A DNA stretch of 30,106 nucleotides from Thermoanaerobacterales bacterium (GCA_017577565.1 PKRH01000030.1:1-30106), one strand, 5' to 3'. Positions 6,246 through 14,969 are shown, counted from the stretch's first letter. Numbers and translations are program-made. Notes: generated by a model not told the origin, from the sequence alone.

Positions 6246-7897
6246 GGCGCGGTCCGCACGGCGACGGCGTCGTCGACCGGGAACAGGTGGGGCCGGCGGC
6301 CCTCGGCCCGGTCGAGCGCGGCGGCGACGAACTCCCGGAACAGCGGCGCCGGGCGGTTGGGCCGGCTCTTGAACTCGGGGTGCGCCTGGGTCCCGACCCA
6401 GAAGGGGTGGTCGGCCAGCTCGATGAACTCGACCAGGCGCCCGTCGGGCGAGGTGCCCGAGCAGACGAACCCGCTGCCCTCGAACCGGTGGCGGAACTTC
6501 GGGTTGAACTCGTAGCGGTGTCGGTGGCGCTCGGAGACCACCGTCTTGCCGTACGCCTGGGCGACGATCGACCCCTCGACCAGCTCGGCGACGTAGGCCC
6601 CGAGCCGCATGGTCCCGCCCTTGTCGGTGACGTCCCGCTGGCTGTCCATCAGGTCGATGACCGGGTACGGCGTCGTCGGGTCGAACTCCGTCGAGTTCGC
6701 CCCGGTCATGCCCAGCACGTTGCGGGCGAACTCGATGGTCATGACCTGCATGCCGAGGCACAGCCCGAGGCACGGGATGCGGTGCTCGCGGGCGTAGCCG
6801 GCGGCGGCGATCTTGCCCTCGACCCCCCGCTCGCCGAAGCCGCCCGGGATGACGATGCCGTCGAGGTCGCGCAGGCGGCCCTCGGCGAGCAGCCCCTCGA
6901 CCTCCTCGGCCTGGATCCAGTCGACCTCGACCTTGGCGCCGTGGTGGAAGCCGCCGTGCTTCAGCGCCTCGACCACCGACAGGTAGGCGTCGGGCAGGCT
7001 GACGTACTTGCCGATGATGCCGACCCGGACCTCGCGGGTGGCCGACTCGATGCGGGCGACGAGCCGCTCCCACTCGGTCAGGTCCGGCGGGCGGGTGTCC
7101 AGCTCGAGGTGCCGCACGACGACGTCGTCGAAGCCCTCCTCGTGGAGGGTGAGCGGCACCTCGTAGAGGTTCTCGGCGTCGGCGGCGTTGACGACGGCCT
7201 CGGGCGGCACGTCGCACAGCCGGGAGATCTTCTGCTTGAGGGCGTCGCTCAGCGGGCGCTCGCTGCGACAGACGATGACGTCGGGCTGGATGCCCCGGGC
7301 CCGCAGCTCGGTCACCGAGTGCTGGGTCGGCTTGGTCTTCTGCTCGCCCGCCGGGCCGATGAAGGGCACGAGCGTGACGTGGACGAAGGCGACGTTCCGG
7401 CGCCCGACGTCGAGCCGCAGCTGCCGGATGGCCTCGAGGAAGGGCAGGATCTCGATGTCGCCCACGGTGCCGCCGATCTCGGTGATGACGACGTCGACGT
7501 CGTCGCCGGCCAGGCGGGTGATGCGGCGCTTGATCTCGTCGGTGATGTGGGGGATCACCTGGACGGTCTTGCCCAGGTAGTCGCCCCGCCGCTCGGCGGC
7601 CAGGACCGCCGAGTAGATCGAGCCCGTGGTGGCGTTGCTGCCGCGGGACAGCGACTCGTCGATGAAGCGCTCGTAGTGCCCGAGGTCGAGGTCGGTCTCG
7701 CCGCCGTCGTCGGTGACGAACACCTCTCCGTGCTCGAACGGGTTCATCGTCCCCGGGTCGACGTTGATGTAGGGGTCGAGCTTCTGCATGGTCACGCGCA
7801 GGCCGCGTGCCTTGAGGAGCCGACCGAGCGACGACGCGGAGATGCCCTTGCCGAGGGAGCTGGCCACCCCGCCCGTGACGAAGATGTGTTTTGTCAC
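6242..7897 (-). CDS. pyrG: CTP synthase
   Basis: Makes CTP from UTP, ATP and glutamine. It has 551 residues and both domains. The synthetase domain (about 1-265) starts TKHIFVTGGVASSLGKGI, containing the ATP loop, and carries the EIGGTVGDIE block. The glutaminase domain has nucleophile Cys380 (CLGLCLGMQ), His506 and Glu508 (QAHPEFKSRP). The GTG at 7897 is chosen because TKHIFVTGG begins the conserved fold and a -10 box lies 8 bases upstream; an upstream in-frame start at 7927 would read through the promoter. It is the first gene of a two-gene unit with NUDIX, and is separated from the long operon by 82 bases. Confidence 0.98.
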   Translation of the reverse strand: MTKHIFVTGGVASSLGKGISASSLGRLLKARGLRVTMQKLDPYINVDPGTMNPFEHGEVFVTDDGGETDLDLGHYERFIDESLSRGSNATTGSIYSAVLAAERRGDYLGKTVQVIPHITDEIKRRITRLAGDDVDVVITEIGGTVGDIEILPFLEAIRQLRLDVGRRNVAFVHVTLVPFIGPAGEQKTKPTQHSVTELRARGIQPDVIVCRSERPLSDALKQKISRLCDVPPEAVVNAADAENLYEVPLTLHEEGFDDVVVRHLELDTRPPDLTEWERLVARIESATREVRVGIIGKYVSLPDAYLSVVEALKHGGFHHGAKVEVDWIQAEEVEGLLAEGRLRDLDGIVIPGGFGERGVEGKIAAAGYAREHRIPCLGLCLGMQVMTIEFARNVLGMTGANSTEFDPTTPYPVIDLMDSQRDVTDKGGTMRLGAYVAELVEGSIVAQAYGKTVVSERHRHRYEFNPKFRHRFEGSGFVCSGTSPDGRLVEFIELADHPFWVGTQAHPEFKSRPNRPAPLFREFVAAALDRAEGRRPHLFPVDDAVAVRTAP

Positions 7898-7905
7898 GGG
7901 AGCAC

Positions 7906-7911
7906 AGCCTA
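7906..7911 (-). promoter_or_regulatory. Predicted leaderless promoter of pyrG
   Basis: TAGGCT (7911-7906, minus strand), 8 bases, GTG at 7897. No Shine-Dalgarno sequence. The 7912-7979 remainder between pyrG and the MraY-like stop shows no further clear element. Confidence 0.5.
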
Positions 7912-7979
7912 ACCCGGTGACCCCCACCTGAACGCGGATCGTCGCCGGAGGTCACACCGGACGCCGCGCCCGGCCGGGC

Positions 7980-8819
7980 TCAGGGCAGGCGCCCCCAGCG
8001 GTCGAGGGCCCGCAGCGGCGGCACCGCGGCGATGACCCGGCTGAAGGAGACCTGCTCGCTGACCAGGTTCAGCAGCGCCACGACGACGAGCACCGCGGTG
8101 CGGGCGGTGGGCCCGCACGTGACCACGACGCCGAGGCCGAGCACGGCTCCCAGCACGTTGGCCCCGGCGTCGCCGAGCATGAGGCGCTCGCCCAGGTCGG
8201 CCGGCAGCAGCCCGGCGCCGGCGCCGACGACCAGCGCCACCCCGGCGAGCTCGGGCTCGGCGCCCACCGCCACGACCAGCGCCACGAGGGCGAGGAGCGC
8301 CACCTTCGTCGTGCGCCCCGGCGCCCGGTCGAGCAGGTTGCCGAGGTTGGCGGCCAGCGCCACGAGCGCCCCGTCGGCCAGCAGCCGGCCGACGCCGGTG
8401 GACGGGCGGGCGGCGTGGACGGCGACGACGGCCACCGCGGCGCCGCCGAACAGCTTGACCGAGCCGGTCGTGAGCCGGCCCCGCCCGAGCGCCCGCAGGT
8501 GGCCGCGGAACCCCCCGCTCTCCCCCGCCCCGCCGAGGTCGTCGAGCAGGCCGAGGACGGCGAAGCCGAGCGCCGCCGGGGTGGCGAGCCGCAGCCCGGC
8601 GACCGCGGCGGCATCGGGCTCGGCCCCGGCCGCGACGGCCACGGCCACCGCGGCGTCGGCCGCGACCACGACGAGGGCGACGAGGACGCCCGCCGCGGTC
8701 GGCACGATCCGGCCCCGGACGTTCTCGCGGCCGAACACCGGGGCCCCGAACGCCGGCGCCGTCATGGCCCACAGCACGGCGGCCAGGACGGCGCCGACGA
8801 GGAAGGCAGCGACGACCAC
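7980..8819 (-). CDS. MraY/WecA-like polyprenyl-phosphate sugar-phosphate transferase
   Basis: A 279-residue polytopic membrane protein, shorter than MraY (about 360). Recognisable family motifs: RGRIVPTAAG (36-44), the DD pair LGLLDDLGG (Asp93-Asp94), GRLTTGSVKLF (113-124), ANLGNLLDRAPGR (157-169, with Asn158, Asn161 and Asp164 in the N-x2-N-x2-D pattern) and LMLGDAGANVLG (213-224, Asp217). These are the Mg- and phosphate-binding loops of enzymes that move a sugar phosphate from a UDP-sugar to undecaprenyl phosphate. The cytoplasmic His-rich loop of MraY/WecA is not seen; the end reads SEQVSFSRVI ... LDRWGRLP. Substrate unknown. It is the last gene of the long operon, starting at a GTG 15 bases after the HTTM gene. 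Transferase activity is inferred from motifs. Confidence 0.8.
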   Translation of the reverse strand: MVVAAFLVGAVLAAVLWAMTAPAFGAPVFGRENVRGRIVPTAAGVLVALVVVAADAAVAVAVAAGAEPDAAAVAGLRLATPAALGFAVLGLLDDLGGAGESGGFRGHLRALGRGRLTTGSVKLFGGAAVAVVAVHAARPSTGVGRLLADGALVALAANLGNLLDRAPGRTTKVALLALVALVVAVGAEPELAGVALVVGAGAGLLPADLGERLMLGDAGANVLGAVLGLGVVVTCGPTARTAVLVVVALLNLVSEQVSFSRVIAAVPPLRALDRWGRLP

Positions 8820-8834
8820 GCCCGGGCCCCCGGC

Positions 8835-9746
8835 TCAGCCGGCCGTCGCCGGGCGGGCCTCGGCCGCGGGGCGCCGGGCCCGCCGCTCCCGGAGCCGGGC
8901 GAGCGCCGCCGGCCAGTCGACGAGCAGCAGCGGGACGGTGACCGCCCAGGCCCAGTAGTCGAGGCCCAGCAGGAACCACGTGCTGACGTGGAGGAAGACG
9001 GCGCCGGCCGCGAACCACAACCGGGTCCTCGGCACGAAGATCACGACCGGGTAGGCCAGCTCCAGCCCGAGGATGAACACGCCGGAGGCCCGCGCCACCC
9101 AGATGTGCTCGCCGGTCCAGCGGGCGATGCCCGCCCAGCCGCTCGACCCGATGGCCGGGCCCCACAGGGCGATGTAGCGCATGTTGTCGCCGTAGGCCCA
9201 CGACGGCCCGGACCGCCGCAGCTTGTGGTAGCCGGCGAAGAAGTAGATGAGCGCGGTCACGACGATGCCGACCCGGATCGGCCAGCCGTAGCGCCGGCGG
9301 GGCACGGGGTCGTGCCGGTCGACGTCGACGGGCGCGAGCAGGAACGGCGCCGACGCCCACAGCAGGAGCAGGTCGTTGTGCAGCACCTTCCCCCGGCTGC
9401 CCCGCAGGCCGGCCAGCACGAGGTAGCAGACCCAGGCCACGGCGAAGGCCAGGCGGGGATGGCGGCGCAGGACCGCGGCCAGGGCGGCGAGGCCGCCGAC
9501 CACCTGCAGCGCCACGATGACCTCCACCGAGGGCATGCGGTCGAGGAAGCCGAGGATCGGCACGGGGTCGACCAGGGCCGGCGGCGTGTCGGCCAGCTGC
9601 CGGTAGGAGCCGGCGACGATCCGCACGCCGATCAGCGCCGCCAGCGCGGTGTGGACGAAGACCAGCCGGGCCGCCGTCTCCGGCCCCCACAGGGCGTCGT
9701 CGAGCGCGTGGCGGGCCCGGACCACCCAGCTCTGGGCCCGGCTCAT
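8835..9746 (-). CDS. HTTM-domain membrane protein (vitamin K-dependent carboxylase-like)
   Basis: A 303-residue multi-pass protein. The segment LIYFFAGYHKLRRSGPSWAYGDNMRY (split: LIYFFAGYHKL at 166-176, then GPSWAYGD) matches the HTTM core, where vitamin-K-dependent gamma-carboxylases carry their essential lysine; Lys175 is the equivalent position. A His-Asn-Asp cluster (123-125, KVLHNDLLLLW) sits at a preceding helix start. Bacterial HTTM proteins lack the lumenal domain of the animal enzyme and their reactions are mostly unknown. ATG at 9746, with GGAGGAGGG just upstream, overlapping the previous stop as ATGA. The upstream gene is a single-pass protein resembling the small partners seen beside HTTM genes. 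The call of the domain is firm; enzymatic activity is not. Confidence 0.82.
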   Translation of the reverse strand: MSRAQSWVVRARHALDDALWGPETAARLVFVHTALAALIGVRIVAGSYRQLADTPPALVDPVPILGFLDRMPSVEVIVALQVVGGLAALAAVLRRHPRLAFAVAWVCYLVLAGLRGSRGKVLHNDLLLLWASAPFLLAPVDVDRHDPVPRRRYGWPIRVGIVVTALIYFFAGYHKLRRSGPSWAYGDNMRYIALWGPAIGSSGWAGIARWTGEHIWVARASGVFILGLELAYPVVIFVPRTRLWFAAGAVFLHVSTWFLLGLDYWAWAVTVPLLLVDWPAALARLRERRARRPAAEARPATAG

Positions 9747-10237
9747 CGACCCTCCTCCCCCGGCTCGCAGCTGTGGAACGGCTCGTAGTCGTGGCGGGTC
9801 GTCCACTCGCCGTCGACCTCGACCAGGCGGGCGTGGTCGCGGGCGATGACCAGCTCGGTCGTGCCCGGCCGGGCCTCGACCACGGCGCCGAGCAGCGCCC
9901 GGCAGACGTCGTCGCGGCGCGCCCGGCCGGCGCCCGGCAGCTCGCTCATCGGCCACTCGGCGTGGCGGTAGCCGAGCGGCAGCTCCTCGAGGCTGACGAC
10001 GTCCCGCTCGCCCTCGGCGTCGACGGCCAGCAGCACCCACCGGGTCTGGTCGGCGTCACGGCTCAGGCTGAACAGCCGCCAGCCGGTGAGCGGCCACAGG
10101 TCGAAGCCGATGACGCCGGGCACGAGCAGCAGCACGAGGACGATCGCCACCAGCACCCGGGCGCGGCGCGGGATCTCGTCGCCCTCGGCCGGCGGCGTCG
10201 CCGGGTCGGCGGGCGCCTCGACCTCGCCGGCCGTCAC
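9743..10237 (-). CDS. Single-pass membrane protein, probable partner of the HTTM protein
   Basis: A 164-residue protein I cannot assign to a named family. Residues 1-27 are acidic and proline-rich, probably cytoplasmic. One membrane helix follows at about 28-45 (VLVAIVLVLLLVPGVIG), then the aromatic stretch DLWPLTGWRLFSLSRD, and about 105 soluble residues likely outside the membrane. The W-P-x-T-x-W-R-x-F-S pattern after the helix resembles small proteins encoded next to HTTM genes in other actinobacteria (recollection, not a search). Two cysteines (Cys112, Cys157) lie in the outer part and could form a disulfide. The GTG start overlaps the upstream stop (GTGA) and the stop overlaps the HTTM ATG (ATGA), so the two products are probably made in equal amounts. 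Confidence 0.75.
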   Translation of the reverse strand: MTAGEVEAPADPATPPAEGDEIPRRARVLVAIVLVLLLVPGVIGFDLWPLTGWRLFSLSRDADQTRWVLLAVDAEGERDVVSLEELPLGYRHAEWPMSELPGAGRARRDDVCRALLGAVVEARPGTTELVIARDHARLVEVDGEWTTRHDYEPFHSCEPGEEGR

Positions 10238-12645
10238 GGCCGCTCCCCTCCCGCCGGCGCGGCGGCCGGGGACGGCTCGCCCTCCCGCCCGCGCCCCCCG
10301 GCGTCGGTCCCGTCGGCCGAGGCCCCCTCGGCCTCCTCGACCGCGGCGCCCGGCGGGGCGACGGCGGGGACGACCAGCTCCATCGAGAGCCACAGCAGGG
10401 CTCCCACCACGACGAACATCGTCACACCTCCCACGATGATCCCCGAGTCGTTGACCGCGCTCCCCAGCACCGCGGCGACGACCGCGGCGACGAGGCCGGT
10501 CCGCAGCGTGGGGATCGCCGCCCGCAGCTGCGCCATCGGGCGCGACGGGAACCGGACCAGGAACACGACGAAGGCCACCGCGACCGGCACCATGGCGGAC
10601 CAGAACGAGCTGGTCGTCACCCGCAGGTTGGCGAGCAGCTTGCGCTCCATGATCGACAGCAGCGGGCCCACGCCCTCGTCGCCGATCCGCTCGAACAGCC
10701 GGCCCAGGTGGGCCCGCTGGCCCGGGGGCCGGGCGAGGTCGAGCAGGCCGAACCCGGTCACCGCCAGGACCGTGAGCACGAGGGCGACGACGACCGTCCG
10801 GAACCGCACGCGGTAGCCGGTGACCATGGCCGCGAACACGAGGATCGTCGGCGTGAAGGCGATGATCCCGCCGACGTCCGACCCGAACACCGGCACGCCG
10901 ATGACGACGAGCACCGCGACGAGCAGCGCCACCGACGCCGCCTGGCCCCGCCGCCCCGGCCAGCGGTGGGCCACGAGGGCGGCCAGCAGGCACGCGGCCC
11001 CGGCCACCATGCCGAACGAGTAGTTGCTGATCCCGTAGAGGCGGGAGTTGCCGGTCGGCGAGTAGCCGAAGGCCGCGCTGAGGCTGAGCCGCGAGCCGGT
11101 CATGACGTCGAGGACCGGCACGAGCATGACGAAGGCCAGCACGGCGACGAGCGCGGCCCGCGGGCGGCCGAGCCAGCGGGCGACGGCGTCGACGGCCACC
11201 GCCACCGCGATCGCGGTGGTGACGACGAAGGCCCAGTAGAAGGTCGCGCCCAGCCGCTCGAGCGGGAAGGCCCGGGCGATGAACGAGAGCGGCAGCACGC
11301 ACAGGTCGGCCAGCGCCGCGGTGGCCACGACCCGGCGGGCCCGCGCGTCGCCGCCCCGGGCGATCAGCGCCATCGCCAGCGCGCAGACGACGCCGATGAT
11401 CACGACGACCGCCAGGGTCGTCGGGAACAGCATCTGCTCGCGGAAGCGGGACGCCGCGTTGAGGGTGATCAGCCGGTCGACCCGCTCGTCCAGGGAGTCG
11501 TCCGAGGCCAGCACCTCGGCCGGCCGGCCCTCCATCGCCACCGGCCGGGGGACGTCCAGCGTGTCGAGGATCGTCGGCGCGACGTCGACGAGGGTCAGGA
11601 ACCCGGAGCGCTGGGTGGACGCCGACCGCATGTAGCCGGGCGGCGAGCCGGGGCGGGCCAGCGCGGCGACGACGAGGTCGCGGTCGCCGGGCAGGTTGTA
11701 GGGGGCGAGCAGGAAGACCGCGTCGCGGTCCTCGTCGACCTCCTCGAGCAGGCGGGCGACCAGCTCGTCGGCGTCGGCCAGCGCCCGGGACCGCAGCTCG
11801 GCGTAGCGGGACGCGTCGACCCGGTTCCGGTAGCGCATCGACCGGGCGAGGTCGGAGGCCTCGACGACGACCAGCCCGCCGTCCCGCCCGGCCGGCGCCC
11901 GCCAGGCGTCGCGGAACCGCTCGACCACCTGGTCGACGTCCTGGCGCACGCCGAACGGGCTGGCGGGGTCGATCTCGATGAGGTCGGCGTCGAGCTCGCC
12001 GGCCGGGACGACGCCGTCGCCGGTCACGGCGGCCAGGCCGACCTGCCGCTCGTAGGAGGTGCCGACGCTGTCGGTGCCGTCGGCGTTGCCGATCACCTCG
12101 ACGCCGAGGCCGGCCTCCAGCAGGGTGTCGGCGAGCAGTCCCAGCTTCGCGTCGTAGGGCTGGCGGGCGTTCACCCGCTCGAGCGTCGGCCACCCGAGGG
12201 CGACGTACTCGCCGTCGGGCTCTGCGCCGGTGCGGCGGGCGAAGATGTCGCCGGCCGACGACCTGCCGGCCTGCTCGCCGAGGGCGAGCTGCTGGCCGTC
12301 GACGACGGTGTCGGAGATCGCCCGGCTGCCGGCGGAGATCGTCAGGTAGGCGGCCCCGGGCGTCGACCGGGGCGAGACGCCCCGGGGCGCCATGTCGGCG
12401 AGCGCCGACCGCTCGAGCAGGGCCTCGATCGTCGGCAGGTCGTGGTCCCGCACCTCGGCCCAGGTCAGGCCGGGCACGGAGATCAGCAGCACGCGCTCGG
12501 CGCCGTCCTCGTCCTCCGCCCCGGCGGGCGGCGCCGGCCCGAGGAGCGCGCCGAGGGCGACGAGCACGGCCGCGAGCGCCGCCGACCAACGGCGCGCCCG
12601 GCGGGCGGGCGGCGGGGACGTGCTCACGAACGGATCGGCGGCCAC
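10234..12645 (-). CDS. Membrane protein with degenerate alkaline-phosphatase-fold ectodomain (paralog 2)
   Basis: About 803 residues. A signal sequence (RRARRWSAALAAVLVALG, possible cleavage after AGA near 43) leads into an outside domain of about 360 residues. This starts RVLLISVPGLTWAEV and ends TLVDVAPTILDTLDVPRP ... MEGRP, the C-terminal hallmark of the alkaline phosphatase superfamily. Polytopic membrane helices fill about 405-765, with conserved FGYSPTGNSRLYGISNYSF, GSDVGGIIAF and AVNDSGI segments. The usual first metal Asp (DG) is replaced by Pro-Gly, and the Asp-His-Gly motif by APYN, so the site looks inactive. It is paralogous to the adjacent 12690-14969 gene. Start uncertain: GTG at 12645, or GTG at 12627 which gives a cleaner signal peptide. 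Function unknown. Confidence 0.82.
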   Translation of the reverse strand: MAADPFVSTSPPPARRARRWSAALAAVLVALGALLGPAPPAGAEDEDGAERVLLISVPGLTWAEVRDHDLPTIEALLERSALADMAPRGVSPRSTPGAAYLTISAGSRAISDTVVDGQQLALGEQAGRSSAGDIFARRTGAEPDGEYVALGWPTLERVNARQPYDAKLGLLADTLLEAGLGVEVIGNADGTDSVGTSYERQVGLAAVTGDGVVPAGELDADLIEIDPASPFGVRQDVDQVVERFRDAWRAPAGRDGGLVVVEASDLARSMRYRNRVDASRYAELRSRALADADELVARLLEEVDEDRDAVFLLAPYNLPGDRDLVVAALARPGSPPGYMRSASTQRSGFLTLVDVAPTILDTLDVPRPVAMEGRPAEVLASDDSLDERVDRLITLNAASRFREQMLFPTTLAVVVIIGVVCALAMALIARGGDARARRVVATAALADLCVLPLSFIARAFPLERLGATFYWAFVVTTAIAVAVAVDAVARWLGRPRAALVAVLAFVMLVPVLDVMTGSRLSLSAAFGYSPTGNSRLYGISNYSFGMVAGAACLLAALVAHRWPGRRGQAASVALLVAVLVVIGVPVFGSDVGGIIAFTPTILVFAAMVTGYRVRFRTVVVALVLTVLAVTGFGLLDLARPPGQRAHLGRLFERIGDEGVGPLLSIMERKLLANLRVTTSSFWSAMVPVAVAFVVFLVRFPSRPMAQLRAAIPTLRTGLVAAVVAAVLGSAVNDSGIIVGGVTMFVVVGALLWLSMELVVPAVAPPGAAVEEAEGASADGTDAGGRGREGEPSPAAAPAGGERP

Positions 12646-12656
12646 GGCACCCGACG

Positions 12657-12662
12657 AGTGTA
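12657..12662 (-). promoter_or_regulatory. Possible internal promoter before paralog 2
   Basis: TACACT (12662-12657, minus strand) lies 11 bases before the GTG at 12645, in the largest gap (44 bases) inside the long operon after phasin-like/tlyA. If used, it would give a leader of only a few bases. The spacing departs from the 7-8 bases seen elsewhere. Confidence 0.3.
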
Positions 12663-12689
12663 GGAGCCCCGGCGGCCCGCCCCGGGCGG

Positions 12690-14969
12690 TCACCGCCCAC
12701 CCCCTGGCGGGGCGGCGACCGCGGGGACGGCCGGGTCCTCGGCCAGGACCCGCAGCATCACGGCCGGTCCGACGACGATGAGCATGGTGAGGGGCACGGC
12801 GACCGACGAGTCGTTGGCCACCAGCCCGACGACGGCGAGCGCGCCGAGCCCGGCGGCCGCGGCGATCGTGGGCCGGTGCCGCAGCGGGCGCGTCGCCCCC
12901 GGGCCCATCCGGCCGGCGGCCACCAGGGCGGCGTAGGCGCCCGCCGTCGCCATGGCCGTGCCGATGGTGGCCCAGCCGGCCAGCTCGGCGCCGCCCAGGC
13001 TGGCCTGCCAGCGGCGGCCGAGGCTCTTGGTCAGCGTGTCCCACCGGCCCGACAGCACGTGGTCGGCGAACCGGGCCAGGTGGGTCTGCACCTCGGCGGG
13101 TCGGGCGGCGTCGACGAGCGCGAAGACGAGCAGCACGGCCAGCGTCCCCACGGCCAGGCCCGCGACCTCGCGCCAGCCGACCGGTCGACCCCACAGCACG
13201 AGCGCCGTCAGCCCGAAGGCCGGCACCATCGACAGCACGCCGCCGACGTCGGCGCCCAGCATCGGGAGCCCCTCGACGACGACCACGGCGGCCATCACGG
13301 CGACCGCGAGGCGCACGCCCCGCTCGCCCAGGCGGTCGGCCAGCAGCCCGGCGAGGACGATCGTCGCCGACCCGAACAGGGCGAAGGCCAGGTTCCCCAC
13401 CCCGGTGAACCGGCCGGCGACCGCCACCGAGTAGCCGAACAGCGTGTTGAGCTGCAGCGGGGCGCCGATCAGCAGGTCGACGCCGATGAGCCCGACGATG
13501 GCCCCCACGGCGACCAGGGGCCCCGAGCCCGGGCGCCAGGCCTCGGCACGGTCGGCGGCGACCGCCACCAGCGTTGCGACCACGACGACGACCACGGCCT
13601 GGGCCGGCAGGTTGGCCCGCGCCGCACCGACCTGCCCGACGAGGAAGCTGGCCGGCACGATGCCCAGCGCCCCGTAGACGAGGGGCGGGAGGAGGCGCCG
13701 GGCCCGCGGGGGCAGGCGCCGCCGGAACCGCACGGCCAGCGCCAGCACGACGAGCAGCGCGGTGATGCCGGTGATCGCCAGCGGCAGCGTGTCGTCGCGG
13801 AACGCCGCGGCCTCGGCCGCCTCGACGAGGTGCGCCGTCCGGTCCCCGACGTCCCGGGTGCCGACCTGGAAGGGCCGGCCCTCCATCTCGTCGGGCACCG
13901 GCTCGCCCAGCAGCTCGAGCACCGTCGGCGCGACGTCCGCCAGCTGCACGTAGCCGTCGCGCCGCGTCGTGGCCGACTGCAGGAGCCCGCCGTCGACGCC
14001 GGGGGCCCGCAGCGCCACCAGCCCGAGGGCGGACGGCGACGACGACACCGGGGAGAGCACGATCACCGCGTCCTGCTCGGGGTCGACCCGCTCGAGCAGG
14101 GCGCCGAGCAGGGCGTCGGCGTCGGCCAGCGCCTGCTCCCGGAGGGCCCGGCGCTGCGACGCCGAGGCCAGGCGGCCGTAGGCGGCGACGCGGCCGAGGT
14201 CGGAGGCCTCGACCAGCGCCACGACCCGCCCGTCGCGATCCCACGCCTGGTCGAACGCGTCGAGCACCTTCCCGTGGTCGAGCCGCCAGCCGAACGCGGC
14301 GCGGGGGTCGTCGGCGAGCAGCGACCGGCCGACGGCGCCGTCGGGCACGGTGCCGTCCGACCCCATCAGCACCGTCGCCGCGCCCCGCGCGTAGGCCCCC
14401 TCCGGTGGCGGGTCGACGCTGACGAAGCCCTCGACGGCGTCCGCGTTGGCCACGACCGCCCGGTGGACGCCGGCCTCGGCCAGCCGGTCGCCGAGCAGGC
14501 CCACCTCGGCCCCGAACGGGGAGCTCTCGTTGGCGTCGATGGCCGCGCCGATGCCGAGGTAGGCGATGCCCTCCGGCACCTCACCGAGGCGGCGGGCGAG
14601 GAACTCGCCGGCCGGGAGGCCGCCGTAGGTCTCCTCGGGCTCGACGGCGACGGCCGTGTCGACCGCCGGGGCGACGGCCCGGGTGCCGGCGCCGAGGGTC
14701 AGGTAGGCGTCGGTCGAGGTCGCGCTGCGCCGGCCGATGCGGGTGGTCACGTCCGCGATGGCGCTGTGGTCGACCAGGTCCTCCAGCACCGGCATGTCGG
14801 CGTCCTCGACGGTCGCCCAGTCGGTGTACGGCAGCGAGACGACGAGCACCCGCTCGACCGGGCGCTCGATGCCCTCGGCCGCGCCCGACGCGCAGCCGGT
14901 CCCGGCGGCGACCAGGGCGGCCGCCAGCGCGAGCAACCGGGGCGCCCGGCGGCGCCGGCGCCCGCTCAC
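12690..14969 (-). CDS. Membrane protein with degenerate alkaline-phosphatase-fold ectodomain (paralog 1)
   Basis: A 759-residue protein with the same architecture as its downstream neighbour. A basic N-terminus and hydrophobic stretch (RRRRRAPRLLALAAALVAAG) are followed by TGCAS; Cys26 could be a lipoprotein cysteine, though the box is imperfect. The ectodomain (about 38-390) starts VERVLVVSLPYTDWATV, has SATSTDAYLTLGAGTRA near 82-98, and ends QLADVAPTVLELLGEPVPDEMEGRPF, the alkaline-phosphatase-fold signature. About ten membrane helices follow, with FGYSVAVAGRFTGVGNLAF, GADVGGVLSM and ANDSSVAV matching the paralog. The metal-binding DG and DHG motifs are replaced (LPYT, SPVSS). The GTG overlaps the murJ stop (GTGA). 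Possible envelope-polymer role by context; no enzyme activity can be claimed. Confidence 0.82.
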   Translation of the reverse strand: MSGRRRRRAPRLLALAAALVAAGTGCASGAAEGIERPVERVLVVSLPYTDWATVEDADMPVLEDLVDHSAIADVTTRIGRRSATSTDAYLTLGAGTRAVAPAVDTAVAVEPEETYGGLPAGEFLARRLGEVPEGIAYLGIGAAIDANESSPFGAEVGLLGDRLAEAGVHRAVVANADAVEGFVSVDPPPEGAYARGAATVLMGSDGTVPDGAVGRSLLADDPRAAFGWRLDHGKVLDAFDQAWDRDGRVVALVEASDLGRVAAYGRLASASQRRALREQALADADALLGALLERVDPEQDAVIVLSPVSSSPSALGLVALRAPGVDGGLLQSATTRRDGYVQLADVAPTVLELLGEPVPDEMEGRPFQVGTRDVGDRTAHLVEAAEAAAFRDDTLPLAITGITALLVVLALAVRFRRRLPPRARRLLPPLVYGALGIVPASFLVGQVGAARANLPAQAVVVVVVATLVAVAADRAEAWRPGSGPLVAVGAIVGLIGVDLLIGAPLQLNTLFGYSVAVAGRFTGVGNLAFALFGSATIVLAGLLADRLGERGVRLAVAVMAAVVVVEGLPMLGADVGGVLSMVPAFGLTALVLWGRPVGWREVAGLAVGTLAVLLVFALVDAARPAEVQTHLARFADHVLSGRWDTLTKSLGRRWQASLGGAELAGWATIGTAMATAGAYAALVAAGRMGPGATRPLRHRPTIAAAAGLGALAVVGLVANDSSVAVPLTMLIVVGPAVMLRVLAEDPAVPAVAAPPGGGR

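Noticed and set aside
6287..7912. 541-codon open frame on the plus strand
   Set aside because: Exactly opposite pyrG; repetitive Asp/Val/Gly/Leu composition typical of a shadow frame.
5679..7955. 758-codon minus-strand frame as one large NUDIX fusion
   Set aside because: The part above 6245 is out of frame with pyrG and low complexity; the NUDIX protein starts at the GTG at 6245.
9743..12700. 985-codon minus-strand frame read as one protein
   Set aside because: Only its last 164 codons (9743-10237) are a real gene; the rest is an Arg/Gly/Pro shadow of the alkaline-phosphatase-like gene.
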